Below are positions 1 through 5,165 of a DNA stretch of 5,165 nt, one piece after another. The DNA comes from CAYVAP01 sp964343195 (GTDB lineage: Bacteria; Bacteroidota; Bacteroidia; J057): the NCBI GenBank assembly GCA_964343195.1, contig CAYFIR010000227.1:1-5165 (forward strand). Direction: 5' to 3'. Each line of letters opens with the position of its first letter. Positions within the stretch are counted from its first letter, which is position 1. The notes under the pieces were generated by a model. It had not been told where the DNA came from, searched no databases, and saw only the letters and a list, made by a program, of their open reading frames with translations. A program made the translations under genes and the position numbers.

Positions 1-53
1 TTAAAAAAGGCCCATATGGACTCTCTGAGGCTGTTTTTGTAGGCCGAAACCAA

Positions 54-151
54 TGCCTAGTGCCTAAGAAAGCAAGCAATTGACCATTCGCAATTAGCAT
101 AAAATGCTCGCCATCAGCACCTTAAACTACGAACTCCTAACTTCGAACTTG
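54..151. repeat. degenerate 7-bp (heptad) repeat array
   Basis: When read in a fixed 7-base register from position 54, this stretch shows related units. Positions 54-67 are TGCCTAG TGCCTAA. Positions 75-95 are AGCAATT GACCATT CGCAATT. Positions 124-151 are AAACTAC GAACTCC TAACTTC GAACTTG, with core AACT. All three clusters keep the same register (54, 75 and 124 differ by multiples of 7), with less regular units between them. Spaced heptamer arrays are known in intergenic DNA of several bacteria, but no function can be read from the sequence. There is no CRISPR-like repeat/spacer structure and no coding signal. The register is a direct observation; treating the whole span as one array is inference. 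Confidence 0.55.
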
Positions 152-327
152 CCCACTAGCCCTATACCGGATACCCCCTTTCTTCTGTCCACTTGCTTAC
201 CAGAGCTGTATCCCTGATGAACGGTAGCAGGAGAATTGGATACCGTATTGCCCCCAATAGCTCCTGTCCAGATGATTTTTGACTACAGGCGCATTCCCCG
301 GAAAGTCGTAACTTAACGATCAGGAAC

Positions 328-347
328 CTTTCTACTTGGGTAGAAAG
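328..347. promoter_or_regulatory. perfect inverted repeat upstream of the HTCS gene (candidate operator or leader hairpin)
   Basis: CTTTCTAC (328-335) and GTAGAAAG (340-347) are perfect reverse complements separated by the 4-base loop TTGG, ending 19 bases before the ATG at 367. The symmetry would suit a dimeric DNA-binding protein, including autoregulation by the downstream AraC-type regulator, or an RNA hairpin in the 5' leader close to the translation start. No T-run follows the stem on the + strand, so an intrinsic terminator is unlikely. I could not identify a convincing Bacteroidota-type promoter (TAnnTTTG with an upstream TTTG); the nearest partial match is TACTTG at 333-338, inside this dyad. 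The repeat is certain; its role is inference. Confidence 0.45.
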
Positions 348-366
348 AAAAGGGACTACAGCTGAT

Positions 367-3300
367 ATGAGCAGAGTGACTTTCTGGAGATTGACGTGGC
401 TGATTTGCAGCATAGGATGGGGGTTGAAACTGCTGCTAGCTCAGGGAGGTGCACCATTCGTCAAGCACCTGACTGTGGAGGAAGGCCTGTCAAATAACTG
501 GGTCAAAACCATTCTAAAAGATCAAACGGGGTTCATGTGGTTTGGGACCTTCAATGGCCTGAACCGCTACGACGGCAACGAAGCCGAAATATTCCGTCGC
601 GATGGCCCCACTGGCCTGACCGATAACTACATCCAGGCCCTGGCCGAAGACCAGGATGGGTTTCTATGGGTCGGAACCTTCAGTGGAGGGTTGCACCGAT
701 TTGATCCTGCTACGGAGACATTTACCGTTTACCGACATGATCCCCGCGACGAAAGCAGCCTGGGCAGCAACCACATCAATGCCCTGCTTGTGGATCAGGC
801 CGGAACCCTGTGGGTCGGAACGGAAAATGGACTGGACCGATACCTGCCTGAAAGCGACGGATTTGCTCACCAGCGACACTTGGCTGACGAGCCCAACAGC
901 CTGACTGGAGGCGCAATTTCTACGGTATTTCAGGACAGAGCAGGTACCCTGTGGATTGGCACCCGCAATGGACTCACCCGTTTTTCCCCTGAGCGGGGCA
1001 CCTATGAGCAGTTTCTAGCGCAGGAAAATAATCCCCATGCGCTGGCACACCCTCATGTTTCAGCGTTGTACGAAGACAAATACGGAGGACTCTGGGTAGG
1101 CACCTGGGGAGGGGGCCTCCACCTGTTTGTGCCGGAAGAAGGGCACTTCCTGCGATTTCAGGCGGCGCCAGACAATCCCACAGCCCTGAGCAATAATTCC
1201 ATCCTCACCCTCGCTGGCGATGGCGAAAACCTCGTCTATATCGCCACTGAAGGGGGAGGCATCAACATCCTCGATGTCGAAACCCGTCGTTTCCAGCGGC
1301 TGGTACCCGACCCCACGGACGACCGCACCATTGGCAGTAACTCCATCCACGCCCTGTACTACGACTCCGACAACGGCCTGCTCTGGTCCGGAAGCTACCA
1401 CAGCGGCCTGGACTACTTCAGCAAATGGGACAAGCCTTTTTTCCTGTTGCGGGCCCAGAATGGCGGCCTCAATGACAACCACATCACCAGCATCGCCGAA
1501 GATCCGCAAGGCCATCTCTGGATCGGAACCGACGGCGGAGGGCTGAACGTCTGGAATCCCGAGAATGACAGCTTTCGCTACTACACCTCGCAAAGCCATG
1601 GCATCGCCAACAATGCCATTCTGACTCTTCACTGTGACACCACTGGCAGGGTCTGGGTCGGTACCTACCAGGGGGGGCTTGATTACATCGCACCGGACGG
1701 AAGGACGCGGCACTTCAGGCATGATCCCAGCGACCCCCATTCTCTCAGCGGTCGCAGTGTAAGCTGCATTTACGAAGACCGTCGTGGCAACCTGTGGGTC
1801 GGCACCATGACAGGCGGCCTGAACCGCTACCGACCTGAAAACCGCGACTTTATCCGCTACCAGCACGATCCTGACGATCCTTACAGTCCCATGGACAACT
1901 ACATCTGTGGCATCTGGGAAGACCGAAGGGGGCGTCTCCTGGTGCTGATGGGCAAGGGGCTCGCCGTGTTTGACTACCGAACGGAGCGCTTTTCCACTTT
2001 CCCCCTGCCAGACGGGAACAACCTCGGCTTTCCGCAGGTACTGTGGGAGGATACACAGGGTCATCTGTGGGTGGGTACCAAGGCCAATGGCCTCTTTCGG
2101 ATAGACCGGACCGGGGTGCAGGTGGACCACTACACCGAAGCCGATGGCCTGCCCAGCCAGGGAATTACGGGTATCCTCGAAGATGATGCCGGGAACCTCT
2201 GGATCAGCACTGAACGAGGGCTGTGTCAGTTCGAGAAGGCTGTCACCACCCCCGAACGGGTGCGATTTCTCAACTACTCCGTCAAGGACGGCCTGCAGGG
2301 AAGCGAGTTCAAGCGTGGAGCCTATGCACGGCTGCGCGACGGGCGCATGGCCTTCGGCGGACAAAATGGGCTGAACCTCTTCGATCCCATTCAGATTCGT
2401 AGCAACCCATTTGAACCTCCGGTAGTCATCACGCGGCTCAGGCTCTTCAATCGGGAGATCGACTTTCGGGAAAATGACCTCCTGGCGGCTCCCATCTCCC
2501 AACTCTCTGAGCTCACGCTGGACTATACCCACTCGGTGTTTACCCTGGAGTTTGCTGCGCTGAACTTCATACTGCCAGAAAACAACCAGTACGCCTATCG
2601 CCTGGACAATTTCGAAGACAGCTGGAACTACGTCGGCACGCAAAATTCCGCCACCTATACCAACCTGGATCCCGGGACCTATACCTTTCGGGTCAAGGCT
2701 TCCAACAATGATGGCATCTGGAACGAAGAGGGACAGGCTCTCAGGCTTACCATTAGCCCACCATGGTGGGACCATCCCTTCTTCAAGGCTGCCATGGGCC
2801 TGCTATTACTGGGCCTGCTGATCGGGTTTTACAAATACCGAACGGTACAGCTACAGCGGAGCAAGCGGCGACTGGAGCACAAGGTGGCCATTCGCACCGA
2901 GGACCTGCGGGAAGCCACAGCGTTGAGCGAGCAGCGGCAGCAGGCCATTATGCGACAAAATGAAGCCCTGATTCAGCAAAATACCGAGCTGGAGCATCAG
3001 GCCCAGGAAATCCAGCGGATGGCCGAGCAGATCAAGGAGCTGAACCAGACCCAGGTGGATTTCTTCACCAACATCTCCCACGAACTGCGCACCCCACTCA
3101 ACCTGATCCTGTGGCCCCTCGAAGAATTGCTGGCCAGCCTGCCCGCCTCCTCCGAAGAGCTCAACAGCCGACACCAGCAGATGTATCAGCAGGCAACCAA
3201 GCTCATTCGCCTGATCAACCAGTTGCTGGACTTCCGCAAGGTAAAGCCCGGAGCCCTCGCTCCTAATCTGGTCCAGCGGTCCGTCAATCCGTTGGTCCGG

Positions 3301-4602
3301 GAGATTTTTGATGGGTTCCAGACCTGGGCCCAGCAACGCGGGATCGCTTACACACTGAAGCCCTTGCCGGAGGATCTGGAATGTTACCTCGATCCGGATA
3401 AACTGGATAAGATCCTTTCCAACCTGCTTTCGAATGCCTTCAAAGCGGTAGAGGATGGCGGCACCATCTCTGTTTCCCTGGAGCTGGAAGAAGACCAGGC
3501 CTCTCCTGATGGACAGATGCTGGCCTTCAGGGTGACCGACAATGGGCGCGGCATTCCAGCAGCACAGCAGGAGCGCATTTTTGAGCGGTTTTATGAGGGG
3601 GAAGCAACGGAGTTTGAAGGAAGCGGCATTGGGCTGGCCTTCGTCAAAGAGCTCGTCGCGCTGCAAGGGGGGAAGATTTCTTTGCAAAGCAAGGTAAAAG
3701 AAGGCACCTCGATAGGGGTAACCCTGCCAGTGTATCGGGAGCGGCCTACCTTACCCGTTTTTGGAGAATCGGGAGAAGAATCCGCAGCAACCACCAGTTT
3801 TCCCCCTGCCCTGGAACAAGACTCTCCCATAAATGAGGGAGAAGGGCACCTCCCCACCCTGCTGTTGGTTGAAGACAGTGCTGAGATCCTGTCCTTCATG
3901 CGGCACAAACTTCAGGAACACTACCATCTGGTAGTCGCAGAAAACGGACAACAAGGCCTGGAAATCGCCCACGAGGCCATGCCCGATCTCGTCATCAGCG
4001 ATGTCATGATGCCCGTCATGGATGGGTACGAACTGTGCCGTAGCCTCAAAAGTGATCCTGGAACCAGTCACATCCCCGTCCTGCTGGTGACCGCCCGCAC
4101 AGGGGAGGAGGCCCAGCTCAAGGGGCTGGCCAGTGGAGCAGATGACTTCATCACCAAACCATACTCCTTCCCGGTGCTACAGCTCAAGATCCGCAACATC
4201 CTGGCCACCCGTCAGAAGCTTCGCAACCAGTACCTCCGCAATGTGGTGAGCCTTCCAGAGAGCCTGGAGGCACATTCGGTGGAGGAGCAATTCCTGCAAC
4301 AGGCCGCTGAGATCGTCCGTAAAAACCTCCAGAATCCGGACTTTGGCGTCGAGGACTTTGCTGGCCATTTCAACCTGAACCGCAGGAGCGCGCTGCGCAA
4401 GATGAAGGCCATCACAGGACTTTCCATCAACGAATTTATCCGCAGCACCCGGCTCAAGGAAGCATACAGGCTGCTCCAGACAGGGGAGTCAAATGTCTCC
4501 GAAGCTGCCTATTCTGTCGGTTTCACCGATCCCAAGTACTTCAGCCTTTGCTTCAAAAAGCAGTTTGGGGAATCGCCCTCTGAAGTAAGGCCGGTGGTGT
4601 GA
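367..4602 (+). CDS. hybrid two-component system (HTCS) sensor kinase / AraC-type response regulator
   Basis: Membrane-spanning one-protein phosphorelay that should sense a periplasmic ligand and control transcription; studied HTCS proteins mostly govern polysaccharide utilisation. Domains in order: signal peptide or N-terminal anchor (residues 1-25, possible cleavage after A25); two seven-bladed propellers made of fourteen G-x-L-W-x-G-T-like repeats (about 30-672); Y_Y_Y domain (about 700-800, ending SPPWW); membrane helix (about 804-823); coiled coil (about 828-895); HisKA with ISHELRTPL and phospho-His H905; HATPase with N box NLLSNA (N1023), G1 DNGRG (D1058), F box FERFY and G2 GSGIGL (1085-1090); receiver with D1170, phospho-Asp D1212, T1242 and K1264; two AraC helix-turn-helices (about 1326-1358 and 1376-1408). 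The length of 1411 residues is normal for the family. ATG 367 is the first possible start after an in-frame stop at 280-282; AGGG at 351-354 is a weak, distant ribosome site. No frameshift or truncation is seen. The ligand is unknown, and no SusC/SusD partner lies in the window. Confidence 0.97.
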   Translation: MSRVTFWRLTWLICSIGWGLKLLLAQGGAPFVKHLTVEEGLSNNWVKTILKDQTGFMWFGTFNGLNRYDGNEAEIFRRDGPTGLTDNYIQALAEDQDGFLWVGTFSGGLHRFDPATETFTVYRHDPRDESSLGSNHINALLVDQAGTLWVGTENGLDRYLPESDGFAHQRHLADEPNSLTGGAISTVFQDRAGTLWIGTRNGLTRFSPERGTYEQFLAQENNPHALAHPHVSALYEDKYGGLWVGTWGGGLHLFVPEEGHFLRFQAAPDNPTALSNNSILTLAGDGENLVYIATEGGGINILDVETRRFQRLVPDPTDDRTIGSNSIHALYYDSDNGLLWSGSYHSGLDYFSKWDKPFFLLRAQNGGLNDNHITSIAEDPQGHLWIGTDGGGLNVWNPENDSFRYYTSQSHGIANNAILTLHCDTTGRVWVGTYQGGLDYIAPDGRTRHFRHDPSDPHSLSGRSVSCIYEDRRGNLWVGTMTGGLNRYRPENRDFIRYQHDPDDPYSPMDNYICGIWEDRRGRLLVLMGKGLAVFDYRTERFSTFPLPDGNNLGFPQVLWEDTQGHLWVGTKANGLFRIDRTGVQVDHYTEADGLPSQGITGILEDDAGNLWISTERGLCQFEKAVTTPERVRFLNYSVKDGLQGSEFKRGAYARLRDGRMAFGGQNGLNLFDPIQIRSNPFEPPVVITRLRLFNREIDFRENDLLAAPISQLSELTLDYTHSVFTLEFAALNFILPENNQYAYRLDNFEDSWNYVGTQNSATYTNLDPGTYTFRVKASNNDGIWNEEGQALRLTISPPWWDHPFFKAAMGLLLLGLLIGFYKYRTVQLQRSKRRLEHKVAIRTEDLREATALSEQRQQAIMRQNEALIQQNTELEHQAQEIQRMAEQIKELNQTQVDFFTNISHELRTPLNLILWPLEELLASLPASSEELNSRHQQMYQQATKLIRLINQLLDFRKVKPGALAPNLVQRSVNPLVREIFDGFQTWAQQRGIAYTLKPLPEDLECYLDPDKLDKILSNLLSNAFKAVEDGGTISVSLELEEDQASPDGQMLAFRVTDNGRGIPAAQQERIFERFYEGEATEFEGSGIGLAFVKELVALQGGKISLQSKVKEGTSIGVTLPVYRERPTLPVFGESGEESAATTSFPPALEQDSPINEGEGHLPTLLLVEDSAEILSFMRHKLQEHYHLVVAENGQQGLEIAHEAMPDLVISDVMMPVMDGYELCRSLKSDPGTSHIPVLLVTARTGEEAQLKGLASGADDFITKPYSFPVLQLKIRNILATRQKLRNQYLRNVVSLPESLEAHSVEEQFLQQAAEIVRKNLQNPDFGVEDFAGHFNLNRRSALRKMKAITGLSINEFIRSTRLKEAYRLLQTGESNVSEAAYSVGFTDPKYFSLCFKKQFGESPSEVRPVV

Positions 4603-4645
4603 GGATCCTCTAACCGGGGAATAAATTTGCCCGGCTAGTAAGAGG
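4601..4645. repeat. inverted repeat immediately after the HTCS stop codon
   Basis: GAGGATCCTC at 4601-4610 is a perfect 10-base palindrome that overlaps the TGA stop. A longer hairpin also forms: CCTCT (4607-4611) pairs with AGAGG (4641-4645) and CCGGG (4614-4618) with CCCGG (4630-4634). The position directly after the gene suggests a role in ending transcription or protecting the mRNA 3' end. No T-run follows, so it is not a textbook intrinsic terminator. The two structures compete for bases 4607-4610. Confidence 0.5.
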
Positions 4646-4656
4646 CAGCCATCTTA

Positions 4657-4685
4657 CTTGCTGCGCGTTTTTTACCCGCAGCAAG
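4657..4685. repeat. perfect 9-bp inverted repeat with T6 in the loop
   Basis: CTTGCTGCG (4657-4665) and CGCAGCAAG (4677-4685) are perfect reverse complements around an 11-base loop holding six T (4668-4673). With the T-run inside the loop instead of after the stem, this does not have intrinsic-terminator geometry. It is the second hairpin after the HTCS gene and may act with the one at 4601-4645 as an mRNA 3'-end structure. That role is inference. Confidence 0.55.
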
Positions 4686-4708
4686 CGTGCTTCCTCTGAT
4701 CCCCCCGC

Positions 4709-4727
4709 TTTTCGCCACGGGCGAAAA
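4709..4727. repeat. perfect 8-bp hairpin with 3-base loop
   Basis: TTTTCGCC (4709-4716) and GGCGAAAA (4720-4727) are perfect reverse complements around ACG. The word TTTCGCC recurs at 5017-5023 and 5126-5132, and its complement GGCGAAA at 5058-5064, so this hairpin shares sequence with others in the same flank. No T-run follows it. Confidence 0.6.
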
Positions 4728-4730
4728 CCA

Positions 4731-4761
4731 CCCCCCTTCTCTGCTGCGCGCCGAAGGGGGG
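4731..4761. repeat. perfect 9-bp inverted repeat built on C6/G6 tracts
   Basis: CCCCCCTTC (4731-4739) and GAAGGGGGG (4753-4761) are perfect reverse complements with a 13-base loop. It lies four bases after the hairpin at 4709-4727 and is one of three C6/G6 pairings in this flank. Very stable as RNA; no function can be assigned. Confidence 0.6.
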
Positions 4762-4827
4762 AAAGCTGCTGCTGCGACCCAGACCGCCCCAAAACTCATT
4801 CCCCCCTTTGTTAGGGCAGCAAATTGA

Positions 4828-4852
4828 AGAATAATACGCCGCAGATTATTCT
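4828..4852. repeat. AT-rich 8-bp inverted repeat
   Basis: AGAATAAT (4828-4835) and ATTATTCT (4845-4852) are perfect reverse complements with the 9-base loop ACGCCGCAG. CGCAGAT (partly in the loop, 4840-4846 as CGCAGAT) recurs at 4855-4861, giving a short direct repeat across the 3' arm. Function unknown. Confidence 0.5.
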
Positions 4853-4867
4853 CACGCAGATCGAAGA

Positions 4868-4886
4868 TACCGCCTAGCGGTAGGCG
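4868..4886. repeat. two overlapping, mutually exclusive hairpins
   Basis: TACCGC (4868-4873) can pair with GCGGTA (4877-4882) around CTA, and CGCCTA (4871-4876) can pair with TAGGCG (4881-4886) around GCGG. Both stems are perfect 6-bp but share bases 4871-4873 and 4881-4882, so only one can form at a time. The sequence is in effect a compact palindrome with three interlocked arms. Confidence 0.55.
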
Positions 4887-4900
4887 CAAGGATGCAGAGA

Positions 4901-4916
4901 GAAACCTTTCGGTTTC
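4901..4916. repeat. small perfect 6-bp hairpin
   Basis: GAAACC (4901-4906) and GGTTTC (4911-4916) pair perfectly around a TTTC tetraloop. It lies 14 bases after the interlocked hairpins at 4868-4886. No T-run follows; function unknown. Confidence 0.5.
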
Positions 4917-4964
4917 AAAGCCCCCTCAAAAAGAGCTATAAAGCGAGCCTGGGGCGGCGTTGGG

Positions 4965-5019
4965 CGGCATTTGGTGAACCGGGGCGGCCTGCGGGTAGAA
5001 TGAAATGCCGAAGTTTTTT
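4965..5019 (+). terminator. weak terminator-like inverted repeat followed by T6
   Basis: CGGCATTT (4965-4972) pairs perfectly with AAATGCCG (5003-5010), and TTTTTT follows at 5014-5019. The order stem then T-run is that of an intrinsic terminator reading rightwards. The loop is 30 bases, the stem is modest, and it sits about 360 bases past the HTCS stop, so this is a low-confidence call. The same right arm can also pair with GGCATTTC at 5122-5129. Confidence 0.22.
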
Positions 5020-5064
5020 CGCCTACCTTTTTTTGAAAAAAGGTAGGTCCCGCTGAAGGCGAAA
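5017..5064. repeat. nested inverted repeat with T7/A6 core
   Basis: CCTACC (5022-5027), T7 (5028-5034), G, A6 (5036-5041) and GGTAGG (5042-5047) form a 12-bp perfect stem with almost no loop. Outside it, TTTCGCC (5017-5023) is complementary to GGCGAAA (5058-5064), sharing bases 5022-5023 with the inner stem. The near-loopless inner stem would favour cruciform extrusion in DNA or a strong RNA hairpin. No T-run follows on either strand beyond the stem itself. Confidence 0.6.
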
Positions 5065-5123
5065 TAGCACTTTCAGAGGAAGCATATTAAAAATTCATTT
5101 GCGGAGCTATAAAAGGGGGGTGG

Positions 5124-5142
5124 CATTTCGCCCCGCGAAATG
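5124..5142. repeat. perfect 7-bp hairpin at the right arm of the palindromic region
   Basis: CATTTCG (5124-5130) and CGAAATG (5136-5142) are perfect reverse complements with loop CCCCG, lying between G6 tracts at 5115-5120 and 5145-5150. It overlaps the right terminal inverted repeat proposed for 4699-5152. Confidence 0.55.
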
Positions 5143-5165
5143 ACGGGGGGATTCGATGGCACCGC

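Larger units (their letters stand above)
4699..5152. mobile_element. candidate palindromic intergenic element bounded by imperfect terminal inverted repeats
   Basis: Left arm 4699-4715 (ATCCCCCCG, then CTTTTCGC) matches right arm 5135-5152 (GCGAAATGA, then CGGGGGGAT) as reverse complements. The outer 9 bases match perfectly (4699-4707 with 5144-5152) and the inner TTTCGC/GCGAAA also match, leaving one mismatch and one extra base between. Inside lie a second long-range pair, CCCCCCTTT (4801-4809) with AAAGGGGGG (5112-5120), and many local hairpins. No transposase reading frame and no clear target-site duplication is seen. It could be a non-autonomous MITE-like or palindromic repeat unit, or simply a sequence prone to C/G tracts. 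The matches are seen directly; calling the unit mobile is inference. Confidence 0.3.
4603..5165. other. 563-bp non-coding flank
   Basis: No reading frame here looks like a gene. The longest frames, on the minus strand at 4635-4889 and 4610-4792, cross several perfect inverted repeats and show no recognisable domain. The region contains the hairpins and inverted repeats listed separately, C6/G6 tracts, three copies of GGGCGGC (4952-4958, 4962-4968, 4982-4988) and a direct repeat GAGCTATAAA (4933-4942 and 5104-5113). No tRNA or rRNA is recognised. The next gene to the right is outside the window. Confidence 0.6.

Noticed and set aside
3..38. A-run, short GCC/GGC stem and T-run resembling a bidirectional terminator at the left edge
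   Set aside because: Only three GC pairs plus A-T pairs with a mismatch and a long loop; too weak to support, though an upstream convergent gene end just outside the window is possible.
1..66. Possible 3' end of a minus-strand gene ending with TAA at 1-3
   Set aside because: The frame is closed by an in-frame stop within about 20 codons, so no gene can be supported.
54..151. CRISPR array
   Set aside because: Units are 7 bases and contiguous, with no 25-35 base repeats and no regular spacers.
162..413. 83-codon minus-strand frame spanning the upstream region and the gene start
   Set aside because: It overlaps the HTCS start and the dyad at 328-347, has no recognisable family, and its C-terminal half is ordinary intergenic sequence.
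367..430. Lipoprotein signal at Cys14
   Set aside because: The residues before Cys14 (T-W-L-I) do not fit a lipobox, and a membrane-spanning regulator would not need one.
1060..2775. 571-codon open frame on the minus strand inside the HTCS gene
   Set aside because: It lies wholly antisense to the propeller and Y_Y_Y coding region, has no recognisable domain, and is explained by the repetitive, GC-rich codon use of the blades.
2851..3687. 278-codon minus-strand frame opposite the kinase region
   Set aside because: Antisense shadow of coiled-coil and kinase codons (Leu/Gln-rich complement); no domain or separate start signal.
4610..4889. Minus-strand frames of 60 and 84 codons after the HTCS gene
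   Set aside because: They run through five or more perfect inverted repeats and C/G tracts, contain low-complexity Ala/Gly/Arg-rich translation, and show no domain.

Overview
The window holds one complete protein-coding gene on the + strand (367-4602) between two non-coding flanks. The protein, 1411 residues, is a hybrid two-component system (HTCS) regulator: an N-terminal export signal, fourteen beta-propeller blade repeats, a Y_Y_Y domain, one membrane span, a coiled-coil signalling helix, a histidine kinase, a receiver domain and a C-terminal AraC-type DNA-binding domain on one chain. This architecture is characteristic of Bacteroidota, so the source is very probably a member of that phylum. 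The fairly GC-rich coding sequence and the style of the intergenic repeats would suit a Saprospiria/Lewinella-like lineage, but that finer placement is only an inference.

Layout. Positions 1-366 are non-coding. They contain a degenerate run of 7-base units at 54-151 and, just before the gene, a perfect 8-bp inverted repeat at 328-347 that is a candidate operator or leader hairpin. Positions 367-4602 are the HTCS gene. Positions 4603-5165 (563 bases) show no credible gene but are packed with perfect inverted repeats, paired C6/G6 tracts and recurrent short words. Among these is an imperfect long-range inverted repeat, 4699-4715 against 5135-5152, that would bracket a unit of about 454 bp.

How it should work. 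By family knowledge, the periplasmic propellers and Y_Y_Y domain sense a ligand (in studied members usually a glycan fragment). The signal crosses the single membrane helix to the kinase, is passed from His905 to Asp1212, and the AraC domain then controls nearby transcription. Characterised HTCS genes often lie beside a SusC/SusD polysaccharide-utilisation locus. None is visible here, so ligand and targets cannot be given.

The catalytic residues all look intact. The least explained material is non-coding: the heptad array upstream and the nested inverted-repeat region downstream, which looks more like an intergenic mobile or structural repeat than a simple terminator.
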